From NCBI GenBank assembly GCA_964450185.1, contig CAYVCL010000013.1, positions 1-44,117 of the forward strand: DNA of 44,117 nucleotides, read 5' to 3'. Origin of the DNA: RUG11237 sp964450185. GTDB lineage: Bacteria > Bacillota > Clostridia > Lachnospirales > Lachnospiraceae. Of this stretch, positions 15,333 to 24,852 are shown in pieces (the first letter of the stretch is position 1; each line of letters opens with the position of its first letter). The position numbers and the translations under genes were made by a program. Under the pieces are notes generated by a model. That model was not told where the DNA came from. It ran no database searches and saw nothing but the letters and a program-made list of their open reading frames with translations.

Positions 15333-16409
15333 ATGAGTACTGTAGCAGTTGCCCAGTTAAAGGCAGGTATGGTTTTAACTGAGGACGTTTTGATTTTTGA
15401 AAATAAGCTTTTGCTTCCTAAGTATACAGAGCTTACGGATTATATGATTCACAAATTAGAATTTTATTCTATAAAGGAAGTAAAAATTAAGGATTCTGCG
15501 CCTTCCGAGGCTGTGACTCCTGTTTCTTCTGAAAACGAATCTTATTCTCAGCGATTAAAACATTCTCAGGAATTTAAAGAATTTAAAGAGGAATTTTTCA
15601 AGAATCTTTATGTATTGAAAACGGATTTCTTGGATATTGCAAATAAAGACAAAAAAATTGAACCGGAAGAATTTTTAGACAGGGTGGATTCTATTATTGA
15701 ACATGCAGGCAGCCAAAGTGTATTTGATATGCTTCATTGCATGCGGGAATACGATGATTCTACGTTTGTTCATGCATTGAATACTGCTTTGATTTGCCAT
15801 ACCTTTGGACATTGGATTGGGTTGAATGAGGAAGATTTAAATTCCCTCACTCTGGCAGGATTGTTACACGACATTGGAAAAATTCGTGTTTCTGATACGA
15901 TTATCAAGAAAACAGAACGGCTTTCTCCTACAGAGCGCACTATGATGCAAGCTCATACCGTTTATGGATATGAGATTCTTAAAAATCAGGAGATTGACGA
16001 GCGTGTCAAGTTGGCGGCTTTAATGCACCATGAACATTGTGACGGTACCGGATATCCAAAAGCGTACCAGGCATCACAAATTACTGATTTTGCAAAGATT
16101 GTAGGTATTATTGCTGACTATGATTCTCTGACCAGCACAAGACCTTATAGAGAAGCCCTTTGTCCTTTTGAGGTTATTAAAAAGTTTGAACTGGAAGGAT
16201 TGCAAAAGTATGATCCTTCTTACATACTTACTTTCTTAGAACATGTTTCTAATGCATTTATTAATCATACCGTTCTGTTAAGCAATGATGAAAAAGCAGA
16301 AATTATTATGATTAATAAGCAGTTTTTATCCAGACCTATGGTGAAAACGGATACACGTTTTATTGATTTGACAAAAGAAACGGATTTATATATTAAGGCT
16401 ATTATTTAA
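15333..16409 (+). CDS. HD-GYP domain phosphodiesterase, 358 aa
   Basis: It probably hydrolyses cyclic di-nucleotides (cyclic di-GMP is the usual substrate). An N-terminal region of about 125 residues resembles a DUF3391-like cap ('VAQLKAGMVLTEDVL'). The HD-GYP domain follows (about 140-335), with H179-D180 in LLHDIGK, H208 in AHTVYGYEIL and HHEHCDGTGYP at 232-242, the diagnostic GYP region. There is no receiver or transmembrane segment, so it is cytoplasmic. Given the pilus and flagellar genes in this window, control of motility or attachment is plausible, but it stands alone between divergent and convergent neighbours. Confidence 0.93.
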   Translation: MSTVAVAQLKAGMVLTEDVLIFENKLLLPKYTELTDYMIHKLEFYSIKEVKIKDSAPSEAVTPVSSENESYSQRLKHSQEFKEFKEEFFKNLYVLKTDFLDIANKDKKIEPEEFLDRVDSIIEHAGSQSVFDMLHCMREYDDSTFVHALNTALICHTFGHWIGLNEEDLNSLTLAGLLHDIGKIRVSDTIIKKTERLSPTERTMMQAHTVYGYEILKNQEIDERVKLAALMHHEHCDGTGYPKAYQASQITDFAKIVGIIADYDSLTSTRPYREALCPFEVIKKFELEGLQKYDPSYILTFLEHVSNAFINHTVLLSNDEKAEIIMINKQFLSRPMVKTDTRFIDLTKETDLYIKAII

Positions 16410-16418
16410 GCAAAACAA

Positions 16419-16453
16419 AAAACTGGCGGTTGCAATGCAACCGCCTTATTTTT
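16419..16453. terminator. Bidirectional terminator between HD-GYP gene and murA
   Basis: A 9-bp perfect stem GGCGGTTGC/GCAACCGCC (16425-16433 with 16437-16445) has a T-rich tail on the plus strand and an A-rich stretch before it that gives a U-run on the minus strand. It serves the two convergent genes. Confidence 0.85.
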
Positions 16454-17744
16454 AACCAACCTTCAGAGTAAATTTCTGAATTTCGCTTTCACTGTTTACT
16501 TTTTCTATCTGAGCGCCTAAACCTCTCAGTTTTTCTTCAAAACACTCATATCCTCTTTGAATGTATACAATATCGTCTACGACTGTAATGCCCTCTGCTG
16601 CCAAGCCGGCAATGACCAATGCTGCTCCTGCTCTTAAATCCGGTGCACTGACTCTCGCTCCGGTATATTTTTCAACACCATTGATAATCGCAGTATTGCC
16701 TTCTACTTTAATATCGCCACCCATACGTGCCAACTCATCCACATATTTAAATCTGTTTTCAAAGATACTTTCTGTCACAATACTTGTACCTTGGGACAGC
16801 CCCAAAGTTACTGCAATCTGTGGCTGCATATCTGTAGGGTAACCAGGATATGGCAATGTTTTTACATGGGTATGCTGCAATGGTTTGGAAGATACTACAC
16901 GCACTGCGTCATCAAATTCTTCCACTTCACAACCGATTTCCAAAAGTTTTGCTGTGGTAGCCTCTAAATGCTTAGGAATTACATTTTTTACAGTTACATC
17001 ACCTTTGGTAGCTGCTGCTGCAAACATAAATGTTCCTGCTTCAATCTGATCCGGAATAATGGAATATTCTGTCTTATGTAATTTTTCCACACCTTTGATT
17101 CTGATAACGTCAGTACCGGCACCTTTAATGTTAGCACCCATACTGTTTAAGAAGTTAGCCACATCAACTACATGAGGTTCTTTTGCCGCATTTTCAATAA
17201 TCGTATTTCCTTTTGCTAATGCTGCAACCATCATAATATTAATGGTAGCACCTACGGTTACTACGTCCAAGTAAATGTGATTACCGATCAGTTCCTCCGC
17301 TTCTGTAATAATAAGACCATGCTCAATTCTTACGTCAGCACCTAAAGCACGGAAACCTTTGATATGCTGGTCAATCGGACGACTTCCGATGTTACAGCCT
17401 CCCGGCAATGCTACTTCTGCTTTTTTATATTTTCCAAGTAATGCTCCTAACAAGTAATAAGAAGCTCGTATTTTTTTAATATATTCGTATTCAATGTTCA
17501 CATCACGAATCATGGAGCCATTGATTTTTACCGTATGTCTGTCGATTCTTTCTACTACTGCACCGATTCCTTCAATCGCCTGCAATAATACATTGATATC
17601 TCTTACATCTGGAAGATTATCTATATATACTGTTTCGTCTGTCATGATTGCTGCTGCCAGAATTGCAAGAGCTGCATTTTTGGCACCACCAATTTTTACT
17701 TCTCCAACTAATGGATTGCCGCCTTTTATAACGTATTGTTCCAT
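16452..17744 (-). CDS. murA: UDP-N-acetylglucosamine 1-carboxyvinyltransferase
   Basis: It catalyses the first committed step of peptidoglycan synthesis, moving enolpyruvate from PEP to UDP-GlcNAc. The 430-residue length and motifs fit: N-terminal GGAKNAALAILAAA, catalytic Cys117 in LPGGCNIGSRPIDQH, and PDLRAGAALVIAGL near the C-terminus. Because Cys is present rather than Asp, this is a normally fosfomycin-sensitive type. AGAGGTG precedes the ATG. Low-GC Gram-positives often have two MurA paralogues; which one this is cannot be told here. Confidence 0.97.
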   Translation of the reverse strand: MEQYVIKGGNPLVGEVKIGGAKNAALAILAAAIMTDETVYIDNLPDVRDINVLLQAIEGIGAVVERIDRHTVKINGSMIRDVNIEYEYIKKIRASYYLLGALLGKYKKAEVALPGGCNIGSRPIDQHIKGFRALGADVRIEHGLIITEAEELIGNHIYLDVVTVGATINIMMVAALAKGNTIIENAAKEPHVVDVANFLNSMGANIKGAGTDVIRIKGVEKLHKTEYSIIPDQIEAGTFMFAAAATKGDVTVKNVIPKHLEATTAKLLEIGCEVEEFDDAVRVVSSKPLQHTHVKTLPYPGYPTDMQPQIAVTLGLSQGTSIVTESIFENRFKYVDELARMGGDIKVEGNTAIINGVEKYTGARVSAPDLRAGAALVIAGLAAEGITVVDDIVYIQRGYECFEEKLRGLGAQIEKVNSESEIQKFTLKVG

Positions 17745-17935
17745 TACACACCTCTATATATTATTCTATAATTATGTTCTATTTGTTTCTTATATATTTA
17801 TGATAAATTTTGTCCAATTATTCTTATTTTCTGTTCGACATATCTCATATTTTTGTCTTTCTTACAAATATGCCATATTCCATTATATCATATTATTATC
17901 ATTTGTAAACCTGCAATTTTCGAAAAAAACAACGA

Positions 17936-17969
17936 AAAATATGGCAGAAGAAGCCTTTTCTTCTGCCAT
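17936..17969 (-). terminator. Terminator of M23 peptidase gene
   Basis: A 12-bp perfect stem (17941-17952 with 17958-17969, ATGGCAGAAGAA) with a 5-nt loop is followed on the minus strand by ATTTTTC. It begins 6 bp after the stop codon. Confidence 0.85.
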
Positions 17970-17974
17970 TTTGT

Positions 17975-19528
17975 TTACTGTAAGTACTTGAGTGGGTCTA
18001 CTTGAGAACCATTAATAATAATTTCAAAATGTATATGTGGTCCGGTACTTCGTCCCGTATTACCGCTCAATGCGATTTTTTCTCCCTGTGATACGCTTTG
18101 TCCCACGGAAACTAATATTTTGCTAAGATGTGCATATCGAGTCTGACGTCCATCGGAATGACTGATTGTAACGCAATAACCATATCCACTTGCCCATCCG
18201 GCACTGACAACTCGTCCGGCGGAAGATGCTTTTACGGCAGTACCTACAGGACATGCCCAATCCACGCCTTTGTGCTGTCTTCCCCAACGGAATTTAAATC
18301 CTGAAGTAAATGTTCCTCCGGAAATTGGTTTTATATAAGTTGGAGGTGTCTTAGTTCCTCGCTCAATAATTGCCGGCTGAGATTCTGTAATAATTTCTTC
18401 GTGAAGAATCTCTCTTTCCGTTTCATTTCCGTTTCTGTTGGTTACAAGAGCAACTACATTTCGCTCTCCGGTGGTTGCTTCCTGTCTTACCACCTGCTCT
18501 GTAGTATACCAGGAATCGTTATCGATGTACTGAGTTTCAGCCTGATATTGCTCATTATACATCTGCTCTTCCTTGGTAATTACCGACAATTCCGGTTCCG
18601 GAACTGTTACTGTAAGTTCATCACCGATGCGAATTACGGATTCTGCATTATCAATATTTTCATTGATAGAAACCAGCTTGTCCACCGTAGTATTGAAATT
18701 TTCTGCAATCACGGAAAGACTATCCCCTGATTTTACTTCATAAATTTTGTTCTTTTCCTTGTCTTTGGTTACAAGGTCAATCGCTTCATCTAATGGAGTG
18801 ATTTCATCATCCTTCACATAGGATTCCACTACCTCTACTGCATCTGCGAATGAAAGCTCTACCAAACCCTCTGTATATACGTCCTCCAGCTCAGTTTCCC
18901 CATATGATAATTCATCTGTAACAGTACAGATACCCGCATTTATCATAGCTGATGACACATTAGGATTATCGCTTCCTGCTTTTGACACTTTTACCAGTTC
19001 TGTTGTCATTACGTTTAATTCTCTGGTATTATCTGATACCAGCTCCACCTGATACTGGTTATTTGTGTCGTATTTTTCTTTTGCCGCATTTAACAATGCT
19101 ACAACATCTTCTTTGGAAGATAACGTCACAGTAAACTGATTAATCTTTACCGTATATGCTTTCTGGTTGAAGGTGACAGTGCCTTTTTGCAACACTTCCC
19201 TCATGTTCTTTTTTAACTCCCTCTCTGAAGTTGTTCTGGCAAATATTTTATGTTCTGATGTATATGCTAAGTCCGCTTTAACGATAGTCAGACCTTCCTG
19301 CTCTGATGCTACTTTTGATTTTTCTTCCAGCAACATTTCCTGTATACCATCCAGAGATGATACTTGTCCGATGACAACATCATTCAATGTAAGTGTATGA
19401 TAATTTTCCTTGTTATGCTCAAGACTTCCAAACACCGGATGTATAGTAAATATTGCAAGAACCGAAGCAACTGCCCCCATTGCAAAAAACAGTGATACTT
19501 GCTTCTTATGCTTCGTCCATTTCTTCAT
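17975..19528 (-). CDS. M23 family metallopeptidase with LysM and G5 domains, 517 aa
   Basis: This is an envelope peptidoglycan endopeptidase or its scaffold. A basic N-terminus and membrane helix (about 10-30) are followed by a region of about 230 residues, a LysM domain (about 263-311, YEVKSGDSLSVIAENFN), a G5 domain (about 323-395, 'TERE...TESQPAIIERGT') and a C-terminal M23 domain. The M23 zinc-site motifs are present: HKGVDWACP, then HSDGRQTRYAHL, then GPHIHFE, so it should be catalytic. AAGGAG precedes the ATG. It is a single-gene unit. Confidence 0.93.
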   Translation of the reverse strand: MKKWTKHKKQVSLFFAMGAVASVLAIFTIHPVFGSLEHNKENYHTLTLNDVVIGQVSSLDGIQEMLLEEKSKVASEQEGLTIVKADLAYTSEHKIFARTTSERELKKNMREVLQKGTVTFNQKAYTVKINQFTVTLSSKEDVVALLNAAKEKYDTNNQYQVELVSDNTRELNVMTTELVKVSKAGSDNPNVSSAMINAGICTVTDELSYGETELEDVYTEGLVELSFADAVEVVESYVKDDEITPLDEAIDLVTKDKEKNKIYEVKSGDSLSVIAENFNTTVDKLVSINENIDNAESVIRIGDELTVTVPEPELSVITKEEQMYNEQYQAETQYIDNDSWYTTEQVVRQEATTGERNVVALVTNRNGNETEREILHEEIITESQPAIIERGTKTPPTYIKPISGGTFTSGFKFRWGRQHKGVDWACPVGTAVKASSAGRVVSAGWASGYGYCVTISHSDGRQTRYAHLSKILVSVGQSVSQGEKIALSGNTGRSTGPHIHFEIIINGSQVDPLKYLQ

Positions 19529-19581
19529 CTTACATCTCCTTAAATTTCATTTATTAATCTTAAGGTTCGCAAGTATTTATT

Positions 19582-21051
19582 TTAACTTGTTTTTCGTATC
19601 TTGTAAAGAACTTTGTCCAATGTTTCATCCAGTCCCAGCTTTTCCTCGTCCACAATAATATCCGCATATTTTTCATAAAGAGGACATCTTTCATCGCACA
19701 AGTCTTTTAAAGTCTGCCCTTCTTTCAATGCAACGCCACGTTCTTTTAAATTGCCAAGACGTTTTTCCAGTTCTTCATAAGAAACTTTCAAATATACCAC
19801 TGTTCCAATTTCTTTTAAGTGTTTCATGGCTCTTTCTTTATAAACCACGCTTCCACCGGTTGCCAGTACTACATTTTCAATTTCTACACTGGCATTCACA
19901 TCTGCTTCAATTTCCAAAAATCCATCCAGACCTTCTTCTGCAATAATGTCTTTTAACAGCCTTTTTTCTCTGGACTGAATTAACAAATCAGAATCGATAA
20001 ATTCATAACCAAGCTTTTTGGCAAGCAATACTCCTATGGTACTTTTTCCTACGCCCGGCATACCAATCAAAATCACATTTTTTAATAGTAATTCCTTGTT
20101 TACCACATTGATCGGTTTTCCAGCAAAATATGCTTCCATATTTTCTGCAACACTATCTACCAGTCTTGCTCTGGCTTCTTTGGACGCCCATGCCATATGG
20201 GGAGTGATAATCAATTTTGTACTGTCTTTTACATTAGCTAGTGGATTTGTTTTTTCCAACGGTTCTTTGGTTAAAACATCCAAACCGGCTCCAGCAATTT
20301 CTCCATTATTCAATGCATCTGCCAGTGCCTGATCATCCACAATCGCTCCTCTTCCCACATTAATCAATATAGCTGTGTTCTTCATTTTGCGGAAGGCTTC
20401 TGCATCCATCAAATGTCTTGTCTGCTCTGTAAGAGGGGCATGAATACTAACAATGTCTGATTCTGAAAGCAAGGTATCAAAATCCACCTGTTCATAATGC
20501 TTGTTCTGATTTCTACCGGAAGTGGAATAATAAATTACCCGACACCCAAATGTTTTGGCAATGTCTGCCACTTTTTTTCCGATAGCACCCAGACCAACAA
20601 TACCCCAAGTCATGCCAGAAAGTTCTGCAAAGGGTTTGCCAAAATGAGAAAACATTCCGCTTTCTGTGTATTTTCCTGTTTTTACGTACTCGTCGTAATA
20701 ATTTAATTTTTCCAGTATGTACATTAACAATGCAAACGTGTGCTGTGCAACAGAATCTGTAGAATATCCACTTACATTTGTAACTACAATACCACGGCTG
20801 GTAGCGTAATCCTTGTCCACATTATCGGTACCGGTAGCTGTGATACATATTAATTTTACATGAGCAGCATCTTTCAGTGTCTGTTCATTTAACTTTACCT
20901 TATTTACAATAATAATATCCGCATCTTTTACACGCTCCGGTGTATTCTCTTCATTGGAGGTAGCATACTCTGTAAAATCTCCAAACTTTTTCAATTTTCC
21001 CAGGTCCACATCAGCACCAAGGCTGTCTTTTTCAAGCATTACTATCTTCAT
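19582..21051 (-). CDS. Fusion: D-2-hydroxyacid dehydrogenase + shikimate-kinase-like domain, 489 aa
   Basis: Residues 1-318 form a complete NAD-dependent D-2-hydroxyacid dehydrogenase. It has GLGAIG at 153-158 and the catalytic set R234 (NVGRGA), E263 (TKEP) and H285 (TPHMAW), and resembles glycerate/hydroxypyruvate-type enzymes. Residues 324-489 form a P-loop kinase of the shikimate kinase fold with Walker A GMPGVGKST at 330-338, FIDSD, ATGGS and a lid RGVALKEG. The usual FRxxE shikimate-binding motif reads GFLEIEADV, with Leu in place of Arg. The second domain may therefore phosphorylate something other than shikimate. The joint has no frameshift or extra start. An unusual pairing; the enzymatic link is unknown. 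Confidence 0.9.
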   Translation of the reverse strand: MKIVMLEKDSLGADVDLGKLKKFGDFTEYATSNEENTPERVKDADIIIVNKVKLNEQTLKDAAHVKLICITATGTDNVDKDYATSRGIVVTNVSGYSTDSVAQHTFALLMYILEKLNYYDEYVKTGKYTESGMFSHFGKPFAELSGMTWGIVGLGAIGKKVADIAKTFGCRVIYYSTSGRNQNKHYEQVDFDTLLSESDIVSIHAPLTEQTRHLMDAEAFRKMKNTAILINVGRGAIVDDQALADALNNGEIAGAGLDVLTKEPLEKTNPLANVKDSTKLIITPHMAWASKEARARLVDSVAENMEAYFAGKPINVVNKELLLKNVILIGMPGVGKSTIGVLLAKKLGYEFIDSDLLIQSREKRLLKDIIAEEGLDGFLEIEADVNASVEIENVVLATGGSVVYKERAMKHLKEIGTVVYLKVSYEELEKRLGNLKERGVALKEGQTLKDLCDERCPLYEKYADIIVDEEKLGLDETLDKVLYKIRKTS

Positions 21052-21075
21052 ATGTTAATTCCTCTCATACATGCA

Positions 21076-21103
21076 AAAGGCGGCAGTTTAATACCGCCGC
21101 CTC
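21076..21103 (-). terminator. Terminator of pgi
   Basis: On the minus strand GGCGGCGGT pairs with ACTGCCGCC (one G-U) around a 5-nt loop, followed by TTTTGC. It lies 15 bp past the pgi stop. Confidence 0.75.
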
Positions 21104-21117
21104 CATTATCTTATATC

Positions 21118-22464
21118 TTACAGTCTTTTTAATAATTCTTCTCTTTCTTTTTCGAATCCTGGTTTACCAAGTAAAGCAAACATATTTCTCTTGTAGCTTT
21201 CTACACCTGGCTGATCAAATGGATTTACTCCTAAGAGATATCCGCTGATACCACATGCAAATTCGAAGAAATAGAATAATTCACCTAAGTAGAATTCGTT
21301 CTGTTCTGGAATCTGAACTAAAAGGTTTGGTACATTTCCATCTGTATGAGCTAAAATTGTTCCGTTCATAGCGCTCTTATTGATGAAATCAACGCTCTTT
21401 CCAGCTAAGTAGTTTAATCCATCTAAATCTACTGGTTCTTCTTCTAAGATAACTTCTTCTTTAGAAGTTTCAATGTTCATAACAGTTTCGAACATAATTC
21501 TTGCTCCATCCTGAATGAACTGTCCCATAGAATGTAAATCTGTTGTTAAATCTACTGCTGCTGGGAAGATACCTTTCTGGTCTTTTCCTTCTGATTCACC
21601 GTATAACTGTTTCCACCATTCAGATACATAGTGAAGGCTTGGCTCATAATTTGCAACGATTTCAACTGATTTTCCTTTACGTAATAAAATATTTCTGATT
21701 GCAGCATATTTTAATGCATCGTTTTCTTCAAAGTCTGCTTCTAATGCACGTTTTCTTCCTGAAGCTGCACCTTCCATTAATTTTGTAATGTCAGCACCGC
21801 TTACTGCAATTGGAAGTAAACCAACTGCTGTAAGTACAGAGAAACGTCCACCTACATCATCAGGTACTACGAATGTTTCGTATCCTTCTTCTGTAGCTAA
21901 GTTCTTTAATGCTCCCTTTGCTTTGTCAGTTGTAGCATAAATTCTCTTTGCTGCTTCTTCTTTTCCGTATTTTTCTTCCAATTTCTTCTTGAATACACGG
22001 AATGCGATTGCAGGTTCAGTTGTTGTTCCTGACTTAGAAATAATATTTACAGAGAAATCTCTATCGCCAACTACATCTAATAAATGTTTTAAATATGTGC
22101 TGCTGATGCTGTTACCTGCATAGTAGATTTCTGGTGTCTTTCTTACTTCTTTAGATACGGAATTGTAGAAATTATGTCTTAAGAATTCGATTGCAGCTCT
22201 GGCACCAAGGTAAGAACCACCGATACCAATAACTACTAATACGTCTGAATCGTTCTGAATCTTAGTAGCTGCTTTTTTAATTCTTTCAAATTCGTCTTTG
22301 TCATAGTTTACAGGAAGATCAATCCATCCTAAGAAATCGTTTCCTGCACCTGTTTTAGAAACTAACTGTTCTTTTGCATCAAGAGCAAGTTTCTTCATAT
22401 TTTCTACTTCTTTTTCGTTAATAAATCCTGTTGCTTTTGAGTAATCAAATGTTACTTTTGACAT
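21118..22464 (-). CDS. pgi: Glucose-6-phosphate isomerase
   Basis: It interconverts glucose 6-phosphate and fructose 6-phosphate in glycolysis. The 448-residue length is that of the short Gram-positive form. Motifs include VIGIGGSYLGARAA, ISKSGTTTEPAIAFR (phosphosugar-binding SIS motif), GGRFSVLTAVGLLP and the C-terminal GVNPFDQPGVESYK with the conserved Lys. Codons look highly adapted (frequent GAA, GTA, GCT), consistent with strong expression. It is followed by its own terminator. Confidence 0.98.
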   Translation of the reverse strand: MSKVTFDYSKATGFINEKEVENMKKLALDAKEQLVSKTGAGNDFLGWIDLPVNYDKDEFERIKKAATKIQNDSDVLVVIGIGGSYLGARAAIEFLRHNFYNSVSKEVRKTPEIYYAGNSISSTYLKHLLDVVGDRDFSVNIISKSGTTTEPAIAFRVFKKKLEEKYGKEEAAKRIYATTDKAKGALKNLATEEGYETFVVPDDVGGRFSVLTAVGLLPIAVSGADITKLMEGAASGRKRALEADFEENDALKYAAIRNILLRKGKSVEIVANYEPSLHYVSEWWKQLYGESEGKDQKGIFPAAVDLTTDLHSMGQFIQDGARIMFETVMNIETSKEEVILEEEPVDLDGLNYLAGKSVDFINKSAMNGTILAHTDGNVPNLLVQIPEQNEFYLGELFYFFEFACGISGYLLGVNPFDQPGVESYKRNMFALLGKPGFEKEREELLKRL

Positions 22465-22543
22465 TACTGCACACTCCTTCTTATATATGTAACCTATTTA
22501 ATAGCCGTACTAAATGTCATTTTAGCAAAAGTGGACTATATAA

Positions 22544-23239
22544 TCAAGTTAAAAATTCTTTTAATACATCCTGAATAATTTTTGCTTCCTGAGAAGATAA
22601 GGAAATGTTGTCTGTTGTCAGTAATTTTTCTTCCAATTTTCCCATTCGTTCTTCCATGGCTTTTACATTCTGCTCGTTTTCTTTCATCTCCAGTTCTTCT
22701 TCCGCCTCTCTCTGGGCATTGCGATGATTTATATAATCATTTTCCAAATAATTCTGCATATTTATTTTGATGCCCTCATACTTATAACTAGAATCGATTA
22801 TGGCTTCTGCAAAGCAAAACAAACACAGAACAATAATATTTATCAATACACTCCACGCAATTAACTCCATTCGCATCCCTTTAATAATCGCCACTGCACT
22901 GGTAAAAATATTCAATATTACGGATAGCATAAGAAAACAAACAGACAACTGCTGTAATCCTCGCAAACTTATCCCCACAAACCGCTGTTTTCTGATGTAC
23001 TTTTCCACATAAACCACCGGATTATTCACTAAGTGGTCCACCTGAATTCCGCTTTCCACCTTTGCTTTGAAATTTTTACTAAATTTCACTTTTGAAATGC
23101 CTACATTTTCTGTTTCCTTTAGCAAAACATCGTAAAGAATTCCCAGTATCAGCCTGCTTAAAATTGCAAAAAGGGCAAATACTAAACTTAAGTTAATCAG
23201 GTATCCATGCTTTACAAATTCATACATGCTTATTGTCAT
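22544..23239 (-). CDS. Hypothetical membrane protein with C-terminal coiled coil, 231 aa
   Basis: I do not recognise a family. There are three hydrophobic segments (about 13-35, 96-118, 125-150). A charged coiled-coil region rich in Glu/Lys/Met follows (about 175-212, 'REAEEELEMKENEQNVKAMEERMGKLEEKL'), with a short final helix. The ATG at 23239 is chosen because GAGG lies 8 nt upstream; a GTG at 23248 overlaps that site. It stands alone between pgi and a divergent gene. A role as a membrane-anchored scaffold is only a guess from shape. Confidence 0.75.
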   Translation of the reverse strand: MTISMYEFVKHGYLINLSLVFALFAILSRLILGILYDVLLKETENVGISKVKFSKNFKAKVESGIQVDHLVNNPVVYVEKYIRKQRFVGISLRGLQQLSVCFLMLSVILNIFTSAVAIIKGMRMELIAWSVLINIIVLCLFCFAEAIIDSSYKYEGIKINMQNYLENDYINHRNAQREAEEELEMKENEQNVKAMEERMGKLEEKLLTTDNISLSSQEAKIIQDVLKEFLT

Positions 23240-23390
23240 TTTATTCACCTCATATTTTCTGTTTGCTTACGATTATAAATGCTGCTGTCAGGCTTTTCAA
23301 CGAAAATCATTCTTCAAATTCCTGCATATTCCGGCGGTTTTCTATACATTTCTACATATTGTGATTCCAGTGGCAAAAGCAGGAAGAATC

Positions 23391-23399
23391 TGCTATAAT
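23391..23399 (+). promoter_or_regulatory. Extended -10 promoter of TSCPD-murG unit
   Basis: TGCTATAAT matches an extended -10 box 61 bp upstream of the TSCPD gene. The -35 region (TGGCAA at 23371-23376) is weak. Confidence 0.55.
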
Positions 23400-23460
23400 G
23401 AATGAGCTACATATTGAAACATGCAAACACACATTTTCTTAATTTTAGGAGGAAGGAAAA

Positions 23461-23697
23461 ATGATATATAAAACACAGGGCGTCTGCTCACAGGCAATCG
23501 ACGTTGAAGTAGAAAACGGAGTAATCACCTCTATTAAATTTGTAGGTGGATGTTCAGGAAATACTCAGGGGGTTGCAGCCCTCGCTACCGGAATGAAAGT
23601 AGAAGATGCCATAGAAAAGTTAGAAGGGATTCGTTGTGGTATGCGCCCAACTTCCTGCCCTGACCAGTTAGCAAAAGCACTAAAATCTATGCAGTAA
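23461..23697 (+). CDS. TSCPD domain small protein, 78 aa
   Basis: It matches the small stand-alone TSCPD (TIGR03905-like) proteins of Clostridia. It has the motif FVGGCSGNTQGVAAL in the middle and RCGMRPTSCPDQLAKAL at the end, which gives the family its name. Four cysteines could bind a metal or form a redox centre. The TSCPD domain is also found at the end of class II ribonucleotide reductases, but the role of the free form is not known. GGAGGAAGG precedes the ATG. The gene is 19 bp before murG, so the two are likely co-transcribed. Confidence 0.9.
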   Translation: MIYKTQGVCSQAIDVEVENGVITSIKFVGGCSGNTQGVAALATGMKVEDAIEKLEGIRCGMRPTSCPDQLAKALKSMQ

Positions 23698-23716
23698 CCG
23701 GGAGGCTTTGTTTACT

Positions 23717-24781
23717 ATGAAACGAATTGTTTTAACGGGCGGTGGAACCGCAGGACATGTGACACCAAATATCGCTTTGATTCCAACCCTACAAAAGGAA
23801 GGTTATGAAATCCATTACATTGGTTCCTATGATGGTATTGAGCGTAAATTAATCGAAGAAATGGGAATTCCTTATTACGGTATATCTTCCGGTAAACTGA
23901 GAAGATATTTCGATTTAAAAAATTTCTCTGACCCTTTCAAAGTATTAAAAGGATACAGCGAAGCAAAAAAATTGTTGAAAAAATTAAATCCGGATATTAT
24001 CTTTTCCAAAGGTGGTTTTGTTACAGTTCCGGTGGTAATCGCTGCAAAGCGTCTGGGGATTCCGGCTATTATCCACGAATCTGATATGACACCGGGACTT
24101 GCCAATAAGCTTGCAATTCCGTCCGCCACAAAGGTATGCTGTAATTTTCCGGAAACAATGAAGTATCTTCCGGAAGGAAAATCTGTTTTAACCGGTTCTC
24201 CAATCCGTCGTGAGCTTATGGAAGGTTCCAAAGAAAAAGCCTTACACTTTTTAGGTTTCGACTCCAGCAAACCGGTTATTATGATTATCGGAGGAAGTCT
24301 TGGTTCTGTTGCCATTAACAATGCTATCCGCAGTAATCTGGATACTTTATTGGAAAAATTTCAGATTGTTCATCTGTGCGGTGAAGGAAAACTGGATACT
24401 TCTTTGGAATCTAAAAAAGGCTATCGCCAGTTTGAATATATCAAAAAGGAGCTTGCTGATATTTTTGCTCTTTCTGATGTGGTTATTTCCAGAGCCGGCG
24501 CCAATGCCATCTGTGAACTTCTGGCACTTAGAAAGCCAAATATTTTGATTCCATTATCTGCCGCTGCCAGCCGTGGCGACCAGATATTAAATGCCCGCTC
24601 TTTTGAAAAACAGGGCTTTAGCGTGGTAATTGAGGAAGAACAACTGACAACTGAAAGTTTGTCCGCTGCCATAAAAGAAGTTTATGAACACAAGGAAAAA
24701 TATATTTCTGCCATGAGAAACAGTTCTCAGACAGATGCTATTGTTACCATTACAAATCTAATTAAAGCAAACAACAAATAA
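23717..24781 (+). CDS. murG: UDP-GlcNAc:lipid I GlcNAc transferase
   Basis: It adds GlcNAc to lipid I to make lipid II on the inner membrane face. It is 354 residues, GT-B fold. Motifs include TGGGTAGHVTPNIAL, FSKGGFVTVPVVIAAKRLGIP, IHESDMTPGLANKLA, IIGGSLGS and SRAGANAICELLALRKPNILIPL. The ATG at 23717 is chosen over a TTG at 23708, which lies only 2 nt from the GGAGG. Lachnospiraceae often carry a murG homologue outside the main mur cluster, as here. Confidence 0.95.
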   Translation: MKRIVLTGGGTAGHVTPNIALIPTLQKEGYEIHYIGSYDGIERKLIEEMGIPYYGISSGKLRRYFDLKNFSDPFKVLKGYSEAKKLLKKLNPDIIFSKGGFVTVPVVIAAKRLGIPAIIHESDMTPGLANKLAIPSATKVCCNFPETMKYLPEGKSVLTGSPIRRELMEGSKEKALHFLGFDSSKPVIMIIGGSLGSVAINNAIRSNLDTLLEKFQIVHLCGEGKLDTSLESKKGYRQFEYIKKELADIFALSDVVISRAGANAICELLALRKPNILIPLSAAASRGDQILNARSFEKQGFSVVIEEEQLTTESLSAAIKEVYEHKEKYISAMRNSSQTDAIVTITNLIKANNK

Positions 24782-24790
24782 TAAAATACA

Positions 24791-24841
24791 AATGCCCTGT
24801 TCGGAAACACATCTTCACCAAGATATATCCCGCAGGGCATT
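24791..24841. terminator. Terminator between murG and HIT gene
   Basis: A 9-bp stem AATGCCCTG/CAGGGCATT (24791-24799 with 24833-24841) encloses a second small stem (ATCTTcaccAAGAT). Weak T-rich tails lie on both sides. It separates convergent genes. Confidence 0.65.
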
Positions 24842-24852
24842 ATTTATCGATA

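Noticed and set aside
17494..17991. Open frame of 165 codons on the plus strand
   Set aside because: Most of it is antisense to murA, the rest crosses intergenic DNA and the M23 terminator; no ribosome site.
23875..24321. Open frame of 148 codons antisense to murG
   Set aside because: Mirror of the murG reading frame; no motifs and no ribosome site.
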